Notes under the pieces: model-generated | Told to the model about the DNA's origin: nothing | Database searches by the model: none | The model's input: only the letters and a program-made list of their open reading frames with translations | Position numbers and translations under genes: made by a program | Shown: positions 1 through 6,308 of the stretch, one piece after another | Layout of the letters: every line of letters starts with the position of its first letter | How positions within the stretch are numbered: position 1 is the first letter of the stretch | Assembly (NCBI GenBank): GCA_021817875.1 | Contig: JAKAFQ010000097.1 | Location: forward strand, 1 to 10,919 | DNA length: 10,919 bases | Reading direction: 5' to 3' | From: Pseudomonadota bacterium | Lineage (GTDB): Bacteria; Pseudomonadota; Gammaproteobacteria; Steroidobacterales; Steroidobacteraceae

Positions 1-1
1 A

Positions 2-508
2 GGCCGCGCCCAGATCAGTGGCATCGAGATGAATGCCGCCGGAGTGTTCGGCGGTCTGACGTTCAACTTTGCAGCATCGTATATGCACGCGACGGTGTCG
101 CAGGATTTCTTGTATTTGCAGAGCGTTGGAGCGCCACTGACCATCACGAGCGGGACTGAGATGCCGTACGCGCCGAAGTTCATGGTCAATGGCGGCGTGC
201 AGTACAGCATGGCGGCGGGCAGCGGCGTCGTGACGCCGCGGCTGCAGTACCAGTATATCGATTCGCAGTACGATATCATCACGCACACAGTCCTGCCCGG
301 ACCTGACCAGCTGATTCCGTCTCACGGCACACTGGACTTCGATCTGACCTACAGGGCGGCACAGCATTGGGTCGTTGAGGGTTACGTGAACAACCTGGCG
401 GACAAGACGTACATCGCCGAAATCCAGCCAAATCCGCAGCCCGCCGCCAACTGGCTGCTGTACGGCGCGCCGAGACAGTTCGGCGTCCGGCTGAAGTACG
501 ACTTTTAG
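2..508 (+). CDS. TonB-dependent receptor, C-terminal fragment (5' end outside window)
   Basis: The reading frame is open from the first bases of the window to a TAG at 506-508, giving the last 168 residues of a larger protein. The visible part is the end of an outer-membrane beta-barrel: it begins with a GIEMNA-type strand (these receptors often read 'GvEle' here), shows alternating polar and hydrophobic strands, then the late-barrel signature YVNNLADKTY, and closes with GAPRQFGVRLKYDF, ending in the terminal phenylalanine typical of BAM-assembled porins. The family imports siderophores, vitamins, sugars or aromatic compounds using TonB energy. The plug domain and TonB box lie outside the window, so the substrate cannot be read. 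Its position beside a hydroxycinnamate cluster makes uptake of a plant-derived aromatic possible, but that is inference. It converges on the MarR gene and is not part of its operon. An internal ATG at 29 is not a real start. Confidence 0.9.
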   Translation, partial: GRAQISGIEMNAAGVFGGLTFNFAASYMHATVSQDFLYLQSVGAPLTITSGTEMPYAPKFMVNGGVQYSMAAGSGVVTPRLQYQYIDSQYDIITHTVLPGPDQLIPSHGTLDFDLTYRAAQHWVVEGYVNNLADKTYIAEIQPNPQPAANWLLYGAPRQFGVRLKYDF

Positions 509-529
509 CGTGGATTGAACGGGCAGCAG

Positions 530-592
530 GTGGGCACGTGCAGGTCCCGGCAGACCACGAACGTGAGTTTGCCGCGGGGCGCACGTGCCCAC
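530..592. repeat. 12-bp perfect inverted repeat in convergent spacer
   Basis: The arm GTGGGCACGTGC at 530-541 is exactly complementary to GCACGTGCCCAC at 581-592, separated by 39 bases. Each arm also holds the self-complementary core GCACGTGC. It begins 21 bases after the receptor stop codon, so it could fold as a hairpin at the end of that transcript and act as a terminator or a 3' stabiliser. There is no T-run after either arm, so a classic intrinsic terminator is not supported. A protein-binding pair of CACGTG sites is an alternative. Confidence 0.5.
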
Positions 593-632
593 TGAGAGAG
601 CGGCGCGGCGCGCCACCGGCACATCCTCGTAT

Positions 633-645
633 GTCTGTCACAGAC
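633..645. repeat. 13-bp palindrome GTCTGT-C-ACAGAC
   Basis: Two perfect 6-base arms flank a single C. It lies 88 bases past the stop of the MarR gene (on that gene's strand) and 125 bases past the receptor stop. Its size and symmetry suit a dimeric regulator site, but no promoter that it would control is evident nearby. It may be chance or a weak hairpin. Confidence 0.3.
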
Positions 646-744
646 CGCGCATCGGGTCTGCGTGATCGTTCGGATCGGGAACGCAGCTGCCGTGCGTGAC
701 TCGCGGGGCCCGTGGCGCCTCAGGGCAAACCCGCCCGGCCCGGT

Positions 745-1182
745 TCAAGCCTCCTCACCGCTCGCGAGGGCGCCCAGTACTTTGAGAAAAATCGCCCGCT
801 CGGCCGCCGGGATCCGGGCGAACAGATCCGCTTCGAGATCGTCCATGAGGCTGCGCGCCTTCTGCGCGACGCGCCGCCCGGTCTCGGACAGCGTCAACCC
901 CTGAGAGCGCCCGTCGACGGCTTCGCGGACGATCAGATCCCGATCGGCCAGTCGGGCGGCGAGCGGCGCCATGTTCGCGCTGGCGATGCCGAGCAGTCGG
1001 CCGATCTCGCTCTGCGTGACGCCCGGATTGGCGCCGATCACCAGCAGCACGGTCGCCTCCGCCGGCCGCAGGTTGAGCCGCGCCAGACGCGCCGCGAGCT
1101 TCGCCATGAGCCCCGCCGACAGGCGCCGCAGCGCATAGCCGGGGAGATCCTTCACCGGATCATTGATCACGCACGCATGCAC
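745..1182 (-). CDS. MarR-family transcriptional regulator, probably controlling the hydroxycinnamate genes
   Basis: This 145-residue protein has the usual MarR length and layout. A helical N-terminal dimerisation part is followed by a winged helix: HTH at about residues 54-80 (GVTQSEIGRLLGI...MAPLAARL), then the wing with the diagnostic D-x-R...L-x-L-S-x-x-G pattern at 90-102 (D90, R92, G102), and a C-terminal dimerisation helix. MarR regulators of hydroxycinnamate genes in other bacteria (FerR, FerC, CouR types) are repressors released by the CoA thioester, and the divergent layout beside vdh-ech-ferA fits that role here by inference. The chosen start is a GTG at 1180-1182, from which the protein begins MHACVINDP. 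A second GTG at 1168-1170 would give a version four residues shorter (MINDPVKDLP...) and is equally possible, as neither has a strong ribosome site. A perfect TATAAT on this strand lies in the shared palindrome. Confidence 0.9.
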   Translation of the reverse strand: MHACVINDPVKDLPGYALRRLSAGLMAKLAARLARLNLRPAEATVLLVIGANPGVTQSEIGRLLGIASANMAPLAARLADRDLIVREAVDGRSQGLTLSETGRRVAQKARSLMDDLEADLFARIPAAERAIFLKVLGALASGEEA

Positions 1183-1203
1183 CCTGGATGGCTCTCGGAC
1201 CGC

Positions 1204-1237
1204 TTGATCGGCCCGCTCAAACCACTATATTATATAG
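1204..1237 (+). promoter_or_regulatory. Putative vdh-ech-ferA promoter with overlapping MarR-type operator
   Basis: In the divergent spacer, TTGATC at 1204-1209 can serve as a -35 box. TATATT (1226-1231, 16-bp spacing) or TATTAT (1228-1233, 18-bp spacing) can serve as the -10. The -10 region is inside a perfect palindrome, CTATAT-T-ATATAG, at 1225-1237. This is the only strongly AT-rich patch in the surroundings. On the opposite strand the same patch reads TATAAT, a consensus -10 facing the MarR gene. A dimeric MarR protein bound here would block both genes. The operator role is inferred from position and symmetry. Confidence 0.55.
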
Positions 1238-1263
1238 CTGTCAAAGCCGCTGGGGGAAGCGTC

Positions 1264-2661
1264 ATGCGTTTTGAACGAATCAGCCCGATGACCGGCCGCG
1301 TCGCAAGCAGTGCCGCCGCGATGAGCGCCGCCGAGGCCTGCGCGGTCGCCGACCGCGCCGCTGCCGGATTCAAGGCGTGGGCGGAGATGGGGCCGAATGC
1401 CCGACGGGCCGTGCTCAGCAAGGCAGCCGATGCGCTCGAGCAGCGGCGGGACCAGTTCGTCCAGGCGATGACCGATGAGGTCGGCGCAACCGCCGGATGG
1501 GCCTTGTTCAATCTGATGCTGGCCGCCAGCATGACCCGGGAAGCCGCGGCGCTCACCACCCGGGTCGGCGGCGAAGTGATACCGTCCGACAAGCCGGGCT
1601 GTGTGGCCCTGTCGGTTCGCGAGCCGGTCGGAGTGGTGCTGGGCATTGCGCCCTGGAATGCCCCGATCATCCTCGGCGTACGCGCCATCGCGACACCGCT
1701 CGCCTGCGGCAACGCCGTGATCCTGAAAGCCTCCGAGCTGTGCCCGCGCACCCATGAGCTGATCATCGAGGCCTTCGCCGCCGCCGGGTTCCCCGAAGGC
1801 GTCGTCAACCTGGTCACGAACGATCCCAAGGACGCCGGCGCAGTCGTCGGCGCGCTCATCGATCATCCGGCCGTGCGCCGCGTCAATTTCACGGGCTCGA
1901 CCGCCGTCGGCCGGGTCATCGCCCGGCGGTGCGCGGATAACCTCAAACCCTGCCTGCTCGAGCTCGGCGGCAAGGCGCCCTGCGTCGTTCTCGAGGACGC
2001 GAATCTCGACGAGGCGGTGAAAGCCGCGGCGTTCGGGGCGTTCATGAACCAGGGCCAGATCTGCATGTCGACCGAGCGGATCATCCCGGTTGCCGCCATC
2101 GCGGACGATTTCACGCGGCGATTCGCCGAGAAGGCACGCTCCATGGCGAGCGGCGACCCGCGGGAGGGCAAGACGCCTCTCGGCGCCGTGGTGGACCGCC
2201 GCACGGTTGAACACGTCAATGCTCTCATCGACGACGCAGTCGCCGCGGGCGCGCGCGTCCTCGCCGGTGGCAAGGCCGAGGGCGTGATCATGCCGGCAAC
2301 GGTCATCGACGGCGTCACGCCGAAGATGAGGCTGTACCGCGAGGAGAGCTTCGGACCCATAGTGGCCATCATCCGGGCCGCGGACGAGGCCGAGGCCATC
2401 CGCGTGGCGAATGACAGCGAGTACGGTCTGTCCGCTTCCGTCTTCACCGGCGATGCCGCCCGTGGCTTGCGGGTTGCGCGTCAGATCCACTCCGGGATGT
2501 GCCACATCAATGGGCCGACGGTGCATGACGAGGCACAGATGCCGTTCGGCGGCGTGGGCGCATCGGGATACGGCCGCTTCGGCGGCGCCGCCGGCATCGA
2601 TCAGTTCACCGAGCTGCGCTGGATCACGATCGAGACGGCGCCGGGGCATTTCCCGATCTGA
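1264..2661 (+). CDS. vdh: Aldehyde dehydrogenase, vanillin dehydrogenase-like
   Basis: A 465-residue NAD(P)-dependent aldehyde dehydrogenase, predicted to oxidise vanillin or 4-hydroxybenzaldehyde to the acid in the cytoplasm. Family landmarks are all present: PWN at 130-132 (N132 stabilises the intermediate), K155 and E158 for cofactor binding, FTGST at 209-213, general base E233 in LELGGK, catalytic C267 in NQGQICMSTER, and E361 in ESFGP. The stretch from LELGGKAP through NQGQICMSTERI strongly resembles vanillin dehydrogenases of ferulate clusters. The start is the ATG at 1264, preceded by the ribosome site GGGGGAAG. The frame stays open upstream to 712, but those codons lie antisense to the MarR gene and encode nothing ALDH-like. 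It is the first gene of a rightward unit with ech and ferA, directly downstream of the palindromic operator. A wider benzaldehyde dehydrogenase specificity is possible. Confidence 0.92.
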   Translation: MRFERISPMTGRVASSAAAMSAAEACAVADRAAAGFKAWAEMGPNARRAVLSKAADALEQRRDQFVQAMTDEVGATAGWALFNLMLAASMTREAAALTTRVGGEVIPSDKPGCVALSVREPVGVVLGIAPWNAPIILGVRAIATPLACGNAVILKASELCPRTHELIIEAFAAAGFPEGVVNLVTNDPKDAGAVVGALIDHPAVRRVNFTGSTAVGRVIARRCADNLKPCLLELGGKAPCVVLEDANLDEAVKAAAFGAFMNQGQICMSTERIIPVAAIADDFTRRFAEKARSMASGDPREGKTPLGAVVDRRTVEHVNALIDDAVAAGARVLAGGKAEGVIMPATVIDGVTPKMRLYREESFGPIVAIIRAADEAEAIRVANDSEYGLSASVFTGDAARGLRVARQIHSGMCHINGPTVHDEAQMPFGGVGASGYGRFGGAAGIDQFTELRWITIETAPGHFPI

Positions 2662-2722
2662 GCGGCCGCACTCGCGGCATACGCGCAGGCGGACATCGGC
2701 GAGAATAGAGTAAGGGTGAGAT

Positions 2723-3571
2723 ATGAACACTGAGCAAGTGGAAACGGACACCGTGGCGTCGACGGTGCGCGAAGGCATTGCCTGGGTAAGATTCAATCGG
2801 CCCGAGAAGCGCAACTGCATGAGCCCCAGGCTCAACCGGCAGATGATGCGTGTGCTCGACGAGCTGGAGTATCGGGACGATGTCGGCGTACTCGTGCTGA
2901 CCGGGGAAGGCACGTCCTGGTCGGCAGGCATGGATCTGAAGGAGTATTTCCGCGAGACGGAGGCCAAGGGATTCGGCGCCGTGCGTCAGGCGCAGCGAGA
3001 GGCCTACAGTTGGTGGCGGCGCCTGCGCTGGTACCAGAAGCCCACGATCGCCATGGTGAACGGCTGGTGCTTCGGTGGCGCCTACGGACCTCTGTTCGCG
3101 TGCGATCTCGCGTTCGCCGCCGAGGAGGCGCAATTCGGGCTCTCGGAGATCAACTGGGGCATTCTGCCCGGCGGCGGGGCCAGCAAGGTCGTGCGTGAGC
3201 TGCTCAGCTTCCGCCGCGCCATGTATCTCGCGCTGATGGGCGAGAACATCGATGGGCGCACGGCGGCCGAGTGGGGCCTGGTGAATGAAGCCGTGCCGCG
3301 TGAGAAGCTGGAGGCGCGCGTGACGGCGGTGGCCAAGACCCTGCTGCAGAAGAATCCAATCGCCTTGAAGGCGACCAAGGATGCCCTGCGCCGCGTCGGC
3401 GAGATGACCTACGACAATGCCGAGGACTACCTGGTGCGCGCCCAGGAAGCCGCCAACTTCTTCGACAACGAAGGCCGCAAGGAAGGGATTCATCAGTTCA
3501 TCGACGAGAAGTCGTTCAAACCAGGCCTCGGCGCCTATGACAAGTCCCGCCGGCACTCCGGCAAGGCGTGA
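2723..3571 (+). CDS. ech: p-Hydroxycinnamoyl-CoA hydratase/lyase (crotonase superfamily)
   Basis: This 282-residue crotonase-fold enzyme is predicted to hydrate feruloyl- or p-coumaroyl-CoA and cleave the product to the aromatic aldehyde plus acetyl-CoA. It matches the Pseudomonas HCHL family over almost its full length: RPEKRNCMSP, AGMDLKEYFRE (Y75), AMVNGWCFGG (oxyanion glycine about 119), GLSEINWGI (catalytic E142, equivalent to E143 of the Pseudomonas enzyme) and the C-terminal DEKSFKPGL. Two pocket positions differ from the Pseudomonas enzyme as I recall it: its Ser123 corresponds to G122 here, and its Tyr239 to V238 (EDYLV instead of EDYLY). Substrate range may therefore differ. The ATG at 2723 follows AAGGGTGAG (2712-2720). 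The gap to vdh is 61 bases, and the downstream synthetase follows within 16 bases or overlaps, so the three genes are probably co-transcribed. Confidence 0.9.
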   Translation: MNTEQVETDTVASTVREGIAWVRFNRPEKRNCMSPRLNRQMMRVLDELEYRDDVGVLVLTGEGTSWSAGMDLKEYFRETEAKGFGAVRQAQREAYSWWRRLRWYQKPTIAMVNGWCFGGAYGPLFACDLAFAAEEAQFGLSEINWGILPGGGASKVVRELLSFRRAMYLALMGENIDGRTAAEWGLVNEAVPREKLEARVTAVAKTLLQKNPIALKATKDALRRVGEMTYDNAEDYLVRAQEAANFFDNEGRKEGIHQFIDEKSFKPGLGAYDKSRRHSGKA

Positions 3572-3587
3572 AGCCACGGGCCCGCGC

Positions 3588-5699
3588 GTGGATCCCAAGG
3601 GAATCGAACGGCTGCTGCGGCCACGGTCGGTCGCGATCGTCGGCGCCTCGGCGACCCCGGGCGCGTTGGGCGCTTCGGTGCTGGCGAACCTGCAACGGCT
3701 GGGTTTTGGCGGTGACATTCACCTCATCAATCCCAACCGCGCGGAGATCAACGGCCGCCCGTGTCTGAAGCGCATCGAGGATCTGCCGCCCGGAGTCGAT
3801 GCGGCGGTGCTCGCCATTCCCCGGGCCGGAGTGCTCGAGGCCGTGACAGGTCTCGCGCGGCGCGGCGTCGGGGCGGCGGTGATCTTCTCGGCCGGTTTTG
3901 CCGAAGGCGGCGAGGCTGGCCGTGCCGAGCAGCGCCAGATCACCGCGATCGCCGCCGAACACGGCATGCTCATCGAGGGACCGAACTGTCTCGGTTTCGT
4001 CAACCACGTCGACGCGGTGGCACTCACCTTCGTCGAGACCTCGCCCGCGCCGCTCGACGGCCGGCCGGGGATCGGAATCGTGAGTCAGAGCGGTGCAATG
4101 GCCTGTGTGCTCGGCACCATGCTCGTCAGCCGCAATCTCGGCGTGTCCTATTCCATCTCGACCGGCAACGAGGCGGCGAGCGGCGTCGAGGACTTCATCG
4201 AGTACCTCCTCGGCGAGCCACAGACGCCGGTCGTCGGTCTGATCGTCGAGCAGTTCCGACGCCCTCGGCACCTGCTGTCGCTGGCCCGACGGGCCCGGGA
4301 GGCGGGTAAGCGGCTCGTGCTGCTGCATCCGGGCCGCAGCAGCGCGGCGCGCGAATCGGCCGCGACCCATACCGGCGCCCTGGCCGGAGACTATGCGCTG
4401 ATGCGCGCGAAGGTCGAGGCGGAAGGCATCGTCACGGTCGAGACCCTGGAGGAGCTCAGCGACGTCCTCGAGATCGCGCTGCGCACCCGGGCACCGGACC
4501 GACCCGGCGCGGTGGTGGTCGCGGAGTCGGGCGCCTTCAAGGCCCTGACGCTCGATCTGTGCGAGCAGGTTGACCTCGCTCTGCCGGGACTGGACGATGC
4601 GAATGCCCCGGCGCTGCGCGCAGCCATACCGGCGTTCGTCCCGGTCAGCAACCCGCTCGACCTGACCGCCCAGGGACTGGTCGACCCCGATCTGTACCGG
4701 CGCACGCTGCTGGCGCTGGCGGCCGATGCGCGCATCGGCGCGATCATCCTCGGCATCATCCAGACCGATCCGGCCACCTGCGAGCGGAAATTTCCCGCCA
4801 TCCTCCAGGCATTGCGCGAGCTGCAGTCTGCGCCGCTGATCGTGCTGGCCGGACTCGACGAAGGCGCGCCGGTGCCCGCTCAATATGTCGAGGCGCTACG
4901 CTCCCTGGGCGTGCCCTATTTCCCGTCTCCCGAACGCGCCATCCGGGCGATTGCGCGATTGTCGGCGGCCGCCTCGCGCCCCCTGCTCGGAGCGAGGACC
5001 CCGGTCGTGCTCGCCGATGCCCCATTGCCCTCGGGGGTGATTCCCGAGTATCGCGCCAAGGACTTCCTCCGTCCGCTCGGCATTCCGTTCCCCGCGGGAC
5101 GGCTGGTGCGCACCCTGGAGGAAGCCCTCGAGACCGCCGATACCCTGGGGTACCCGGTGGCGTTGAAGGCGCAATCGGCGGCGCTCTCACACAAGAGCGA
5201 CGCCGGCGGCGTGGTGCTTGGTCTGCGCGATCGGGATGCGCTCGCCTCGGGATGGCGAAGACTTCACACCGATCTCACCCGACACCAGCCGGATCTGCGG
5301 CTCGACGGCGTGCTGGTGGAAACCATGGCCCGACCGGGCCTGGAGCTGATCGTCGGGGGACGCAACGACCCCGACTGGGGCGCGGTGGTGCTCGCCGGCC
5401 TGGGCGGCGTGCAGGCGGAGCTGTGGAAGGATGCGCGGCTGATCCTGCCGGGTCAGACCGAGGCATCGATCCGGGCGACGCTCGGTCAACTGAAGTGCGC
5501 ACCGCTGCTCAATGGGTACCGCGGCTCACCGCCGCTCGATGTGCCTGCGCTGGCCGATCTGATCGCGCGCCTCGGGCAGGTGCTCGACAGCGACGCCTCG
5601 ATCCGTGAGATCGATCTGAACCCGGTCATCGCCTATCCGGCCGGTCAGGGGCTGATGGCACTCGATGCCCTCATGCTGATCCAGCGGCCCGGGCCATGA
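3588..5699 (+). CDS. ferA: NDP-forming acyl-CoA synthetase, probable feruloyl-CoA synthetase (FerA type)
   Basis: A 703-residue fused alpha-beta synthetase of the ADP-forming acetyl-CoA ligase family, unrelated to the AMP-forming Fcs of pseudomonads. Order of domains: CoA-binding Rossmann domain (about 8-130, starting RPRSVAIVGAS), ligase-CoA domain (about 155-300) with IVSQSGA, GNEAASGVEDF and THTGALAGD, whose H261 is the likely phosphohistidine, then a C-terminal ATP-grasp domain (about 485-700) with ALKAQSAALSHKSDAGGV and the conserved EIDLNPV at 674-680. Its place after vdh and ech argues that it makes the CoA thioester of ferulate or p-coumarate, as FerA does in Sphingobium SYK-6. I chose the GTG at 3588 because homologous proteins begin just before LLRPRSVAIVGAS. 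An in-frame ATG at 3537, overlapping ech by 35 bases, would add 17 residues. Neither start has a clear ribosome site. The stop codon sits in the loop of a hairpin. Confidence 0.85.
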   Translation: MDPKGIERLLRPRSVAIVGASATPGALGASVLANLQRLGFGGDIHLINPNRAEINGRPCLKRIEDLPPGVDAAVLAIPRAGVLEAVTGLARRGVGAAVIFSAGFAEGGEAGRAEQRQITAIAAEHGMLIEGPNCLGFVNHVDAVALTFVETSPAPLDGRPGIGIVSQSGAMACVLGTMLVSRNLGVSYSISTGNEAASGVEDFIEYLLGEPQTPVVGLIVEQFRRPRHLLSLARRAREAGKRLVLLHPGRSSAARESAATHTGALAGDYALMRAKVEAEGIVTVETLEELSDVLEIALRTRAPDRPGAVVVAESGAFKALTLDLCEQVDLALPGLDDANAPALRAAIPAFVPVSNPLDLTAQGLVDPDLYRRTLLALAADARIGAIILGIIQTDPATCERKFPAILQALRELQSAPLIVLAGLDEGAPVPAQYVEALRSLGVPYFPSPERAIRAIARLSAAASRPLLGARTPVVLADAPLPSGVIPEYRAKDFLRPLGIPFPAGRLVRTLEEALETADTLGYPVALKAQSAALSHKSDAGGVVLGLRDRDALASGWRRLHTDLTRHQPDLRLDGVLVETMARPGLELIVGGRNDPDWGAVVLAGLGGVQAELWKDARLILPGQTEASIRATLGQLKCAPLLNGYRGSPPLDVPALADLIARLGQVLDSDASIREIDLNPVIAYPAGQGLMALDALMLIQRPGP

Positions 5700-5712
5700 G
5701 GCCCGGGTTGCT
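5683..5712. terminator. Hairpin between convergent operons, loop contains the ferA stop codon
   Basis: CCCGGGCC (5688-5695) pairs with GGCCCGGG (5700-5707) around a four-base loop, ATGA (5696-5699), whose last three bases are the TGA of the synthetase gene. The stem extends outwards through two G-T pairs and then C-G, G-C and A-T to 5683 and 5712, giving 13 pairs. Base 5712 is the last base of the stop codon of the opposing DUF2478 gene. It is placed to act on both transcripts. No T-run follows on either side, so it may work with Rho, or as a 3' stabiliser, rather than as a textbook intrinsic terminator. Confidence 0.6.
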
Positions 5713-6308
5713 CAGGAGCGGGAGCCGGCCGCTGCGCGGCTGACGGTGACCCGGCACCACGCCAGGATGGCTTCGGGCTGCGGCGGCAGACGCTGCACCG
5801 CCTCGCCGGCAAAGGCCTCGAATTCCGGGAGATTGAGCTTGGACACACCCAGCATCACCGGGATGCCCGCGATCAGGGCCTCGGCGATCAGGGAGCGCAG
5901 GCCACGGCCTTGCGCTTCCTCCTTGCCGAACTTGTTGACCACCAGCAGATCGACGCCGCCGGCGAGCGCCTGCTCGCCCCACAGGCTGACGCGCGCGAAG
6001 GCGTCGGGGTCGAGTCGGCAGCCGCGCGCCTCGTTGCCGCGGTGGAGGGAGATCAGCACCTGCTCGCCGCTCAGCAGGTTGCGCAGATACATGTCGCATT
6101 TGCGCCGGCCCGGACGGTGCACACTCGACTGCACGACACCGCCCAGACGATAGCCCTCGGCGACCAGTACGGCGGCCACCTGCGCCAGCACGTCATCGGC
6201 TTGCTCACTGTTCTCGTACACCATCACGCCGAGCGGCAGATCGCCCGAGCGCGCGCGGCCCGCACCCTTGCCGGGGGCGAGCGCGGGCGATGGCGTGACC
6301 GCGTTCAT
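5712..6308 (-). CDS. DUF2478 family protein
   Basis: A 198-residue soluble protein with the DUF2478 pattern: an opening strand LGVMVYEN (about 26-33), LGGVVQ (55-60), an acidic CRLD motif (97-100), then DLLVVNKFGKEEAQGRGLR (120-138), and a GIPVMLGV strand (148-155). The NKFGK-x-E-A-x-G-x-G block is the strongest family mark and recalls a nucleotide-binding protein, but no classic P-loop is visible and no reaction is established. Members I know of often sit near molybdate transport or molybdoenzyme genes; none are seen here. It is the last gene of the leftward six-gene unit, and its ATG overlaps the stop of the upstream dehydrogenase in an ATGA (6305-6308), so translation is probably coupled. 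The first 22 residues are poorly ordered and rich in Ala, Gly and Pro. Function unknown. Confidence 0.8.
   Translation of the reverse strand: MNAVTPSPALAPGKGAGRARSGDLPLGVMVYENSEQADDVLAQVAAVLVAEGYRLGGVVQSSVHRPGRRKCDMYLRNLLSGEQVLISLHRGNEARGCRLDPDAFARVSLWGEQALAGGVDLLVVNKFGKEEAQGRGLRSLIAEALIAGIPVMLGVSKLNLPEFEAFAGEAVQRLPPQPEAILAWCRVTVSRAAAGSRS

Noticed and set aside
1222..1244. TTGACA at 1239-1244 (minus strand) as the -35 of the MarR promoter with the adjacent TATAAT
   Set aside because: Only four bases separate the two boxes, far too close for sigma-70; no good -10 is found at 16-18 bases from this TTGACA.
712..1263. Upstream in-frame extension of the aldehyde dehydrogenase (would give 649 residues)
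   Set aside because: The extra 184 residues are arginine- and proline-rich, match no ALDH region, and lie antisense to the MarR gene. The ATG at 1264 has a good ribosome site and gives the normal family length.
1225..2967. Long open frame on the minus strand (580 residues)
   Set aside because: It is a shadow of the aldehyde dehydrogenase gene in GC-rich DNA; its composition is rich in Arg, His, Gly and Asp with no recognisable domain.
3516..4883. Long minus-strand frame (455 residues) opposite the acyl-CoA synthetase
   Set aside because: It is antisense to a well-conserved gene, has biased Arg/Gln/His composition and no motifs.
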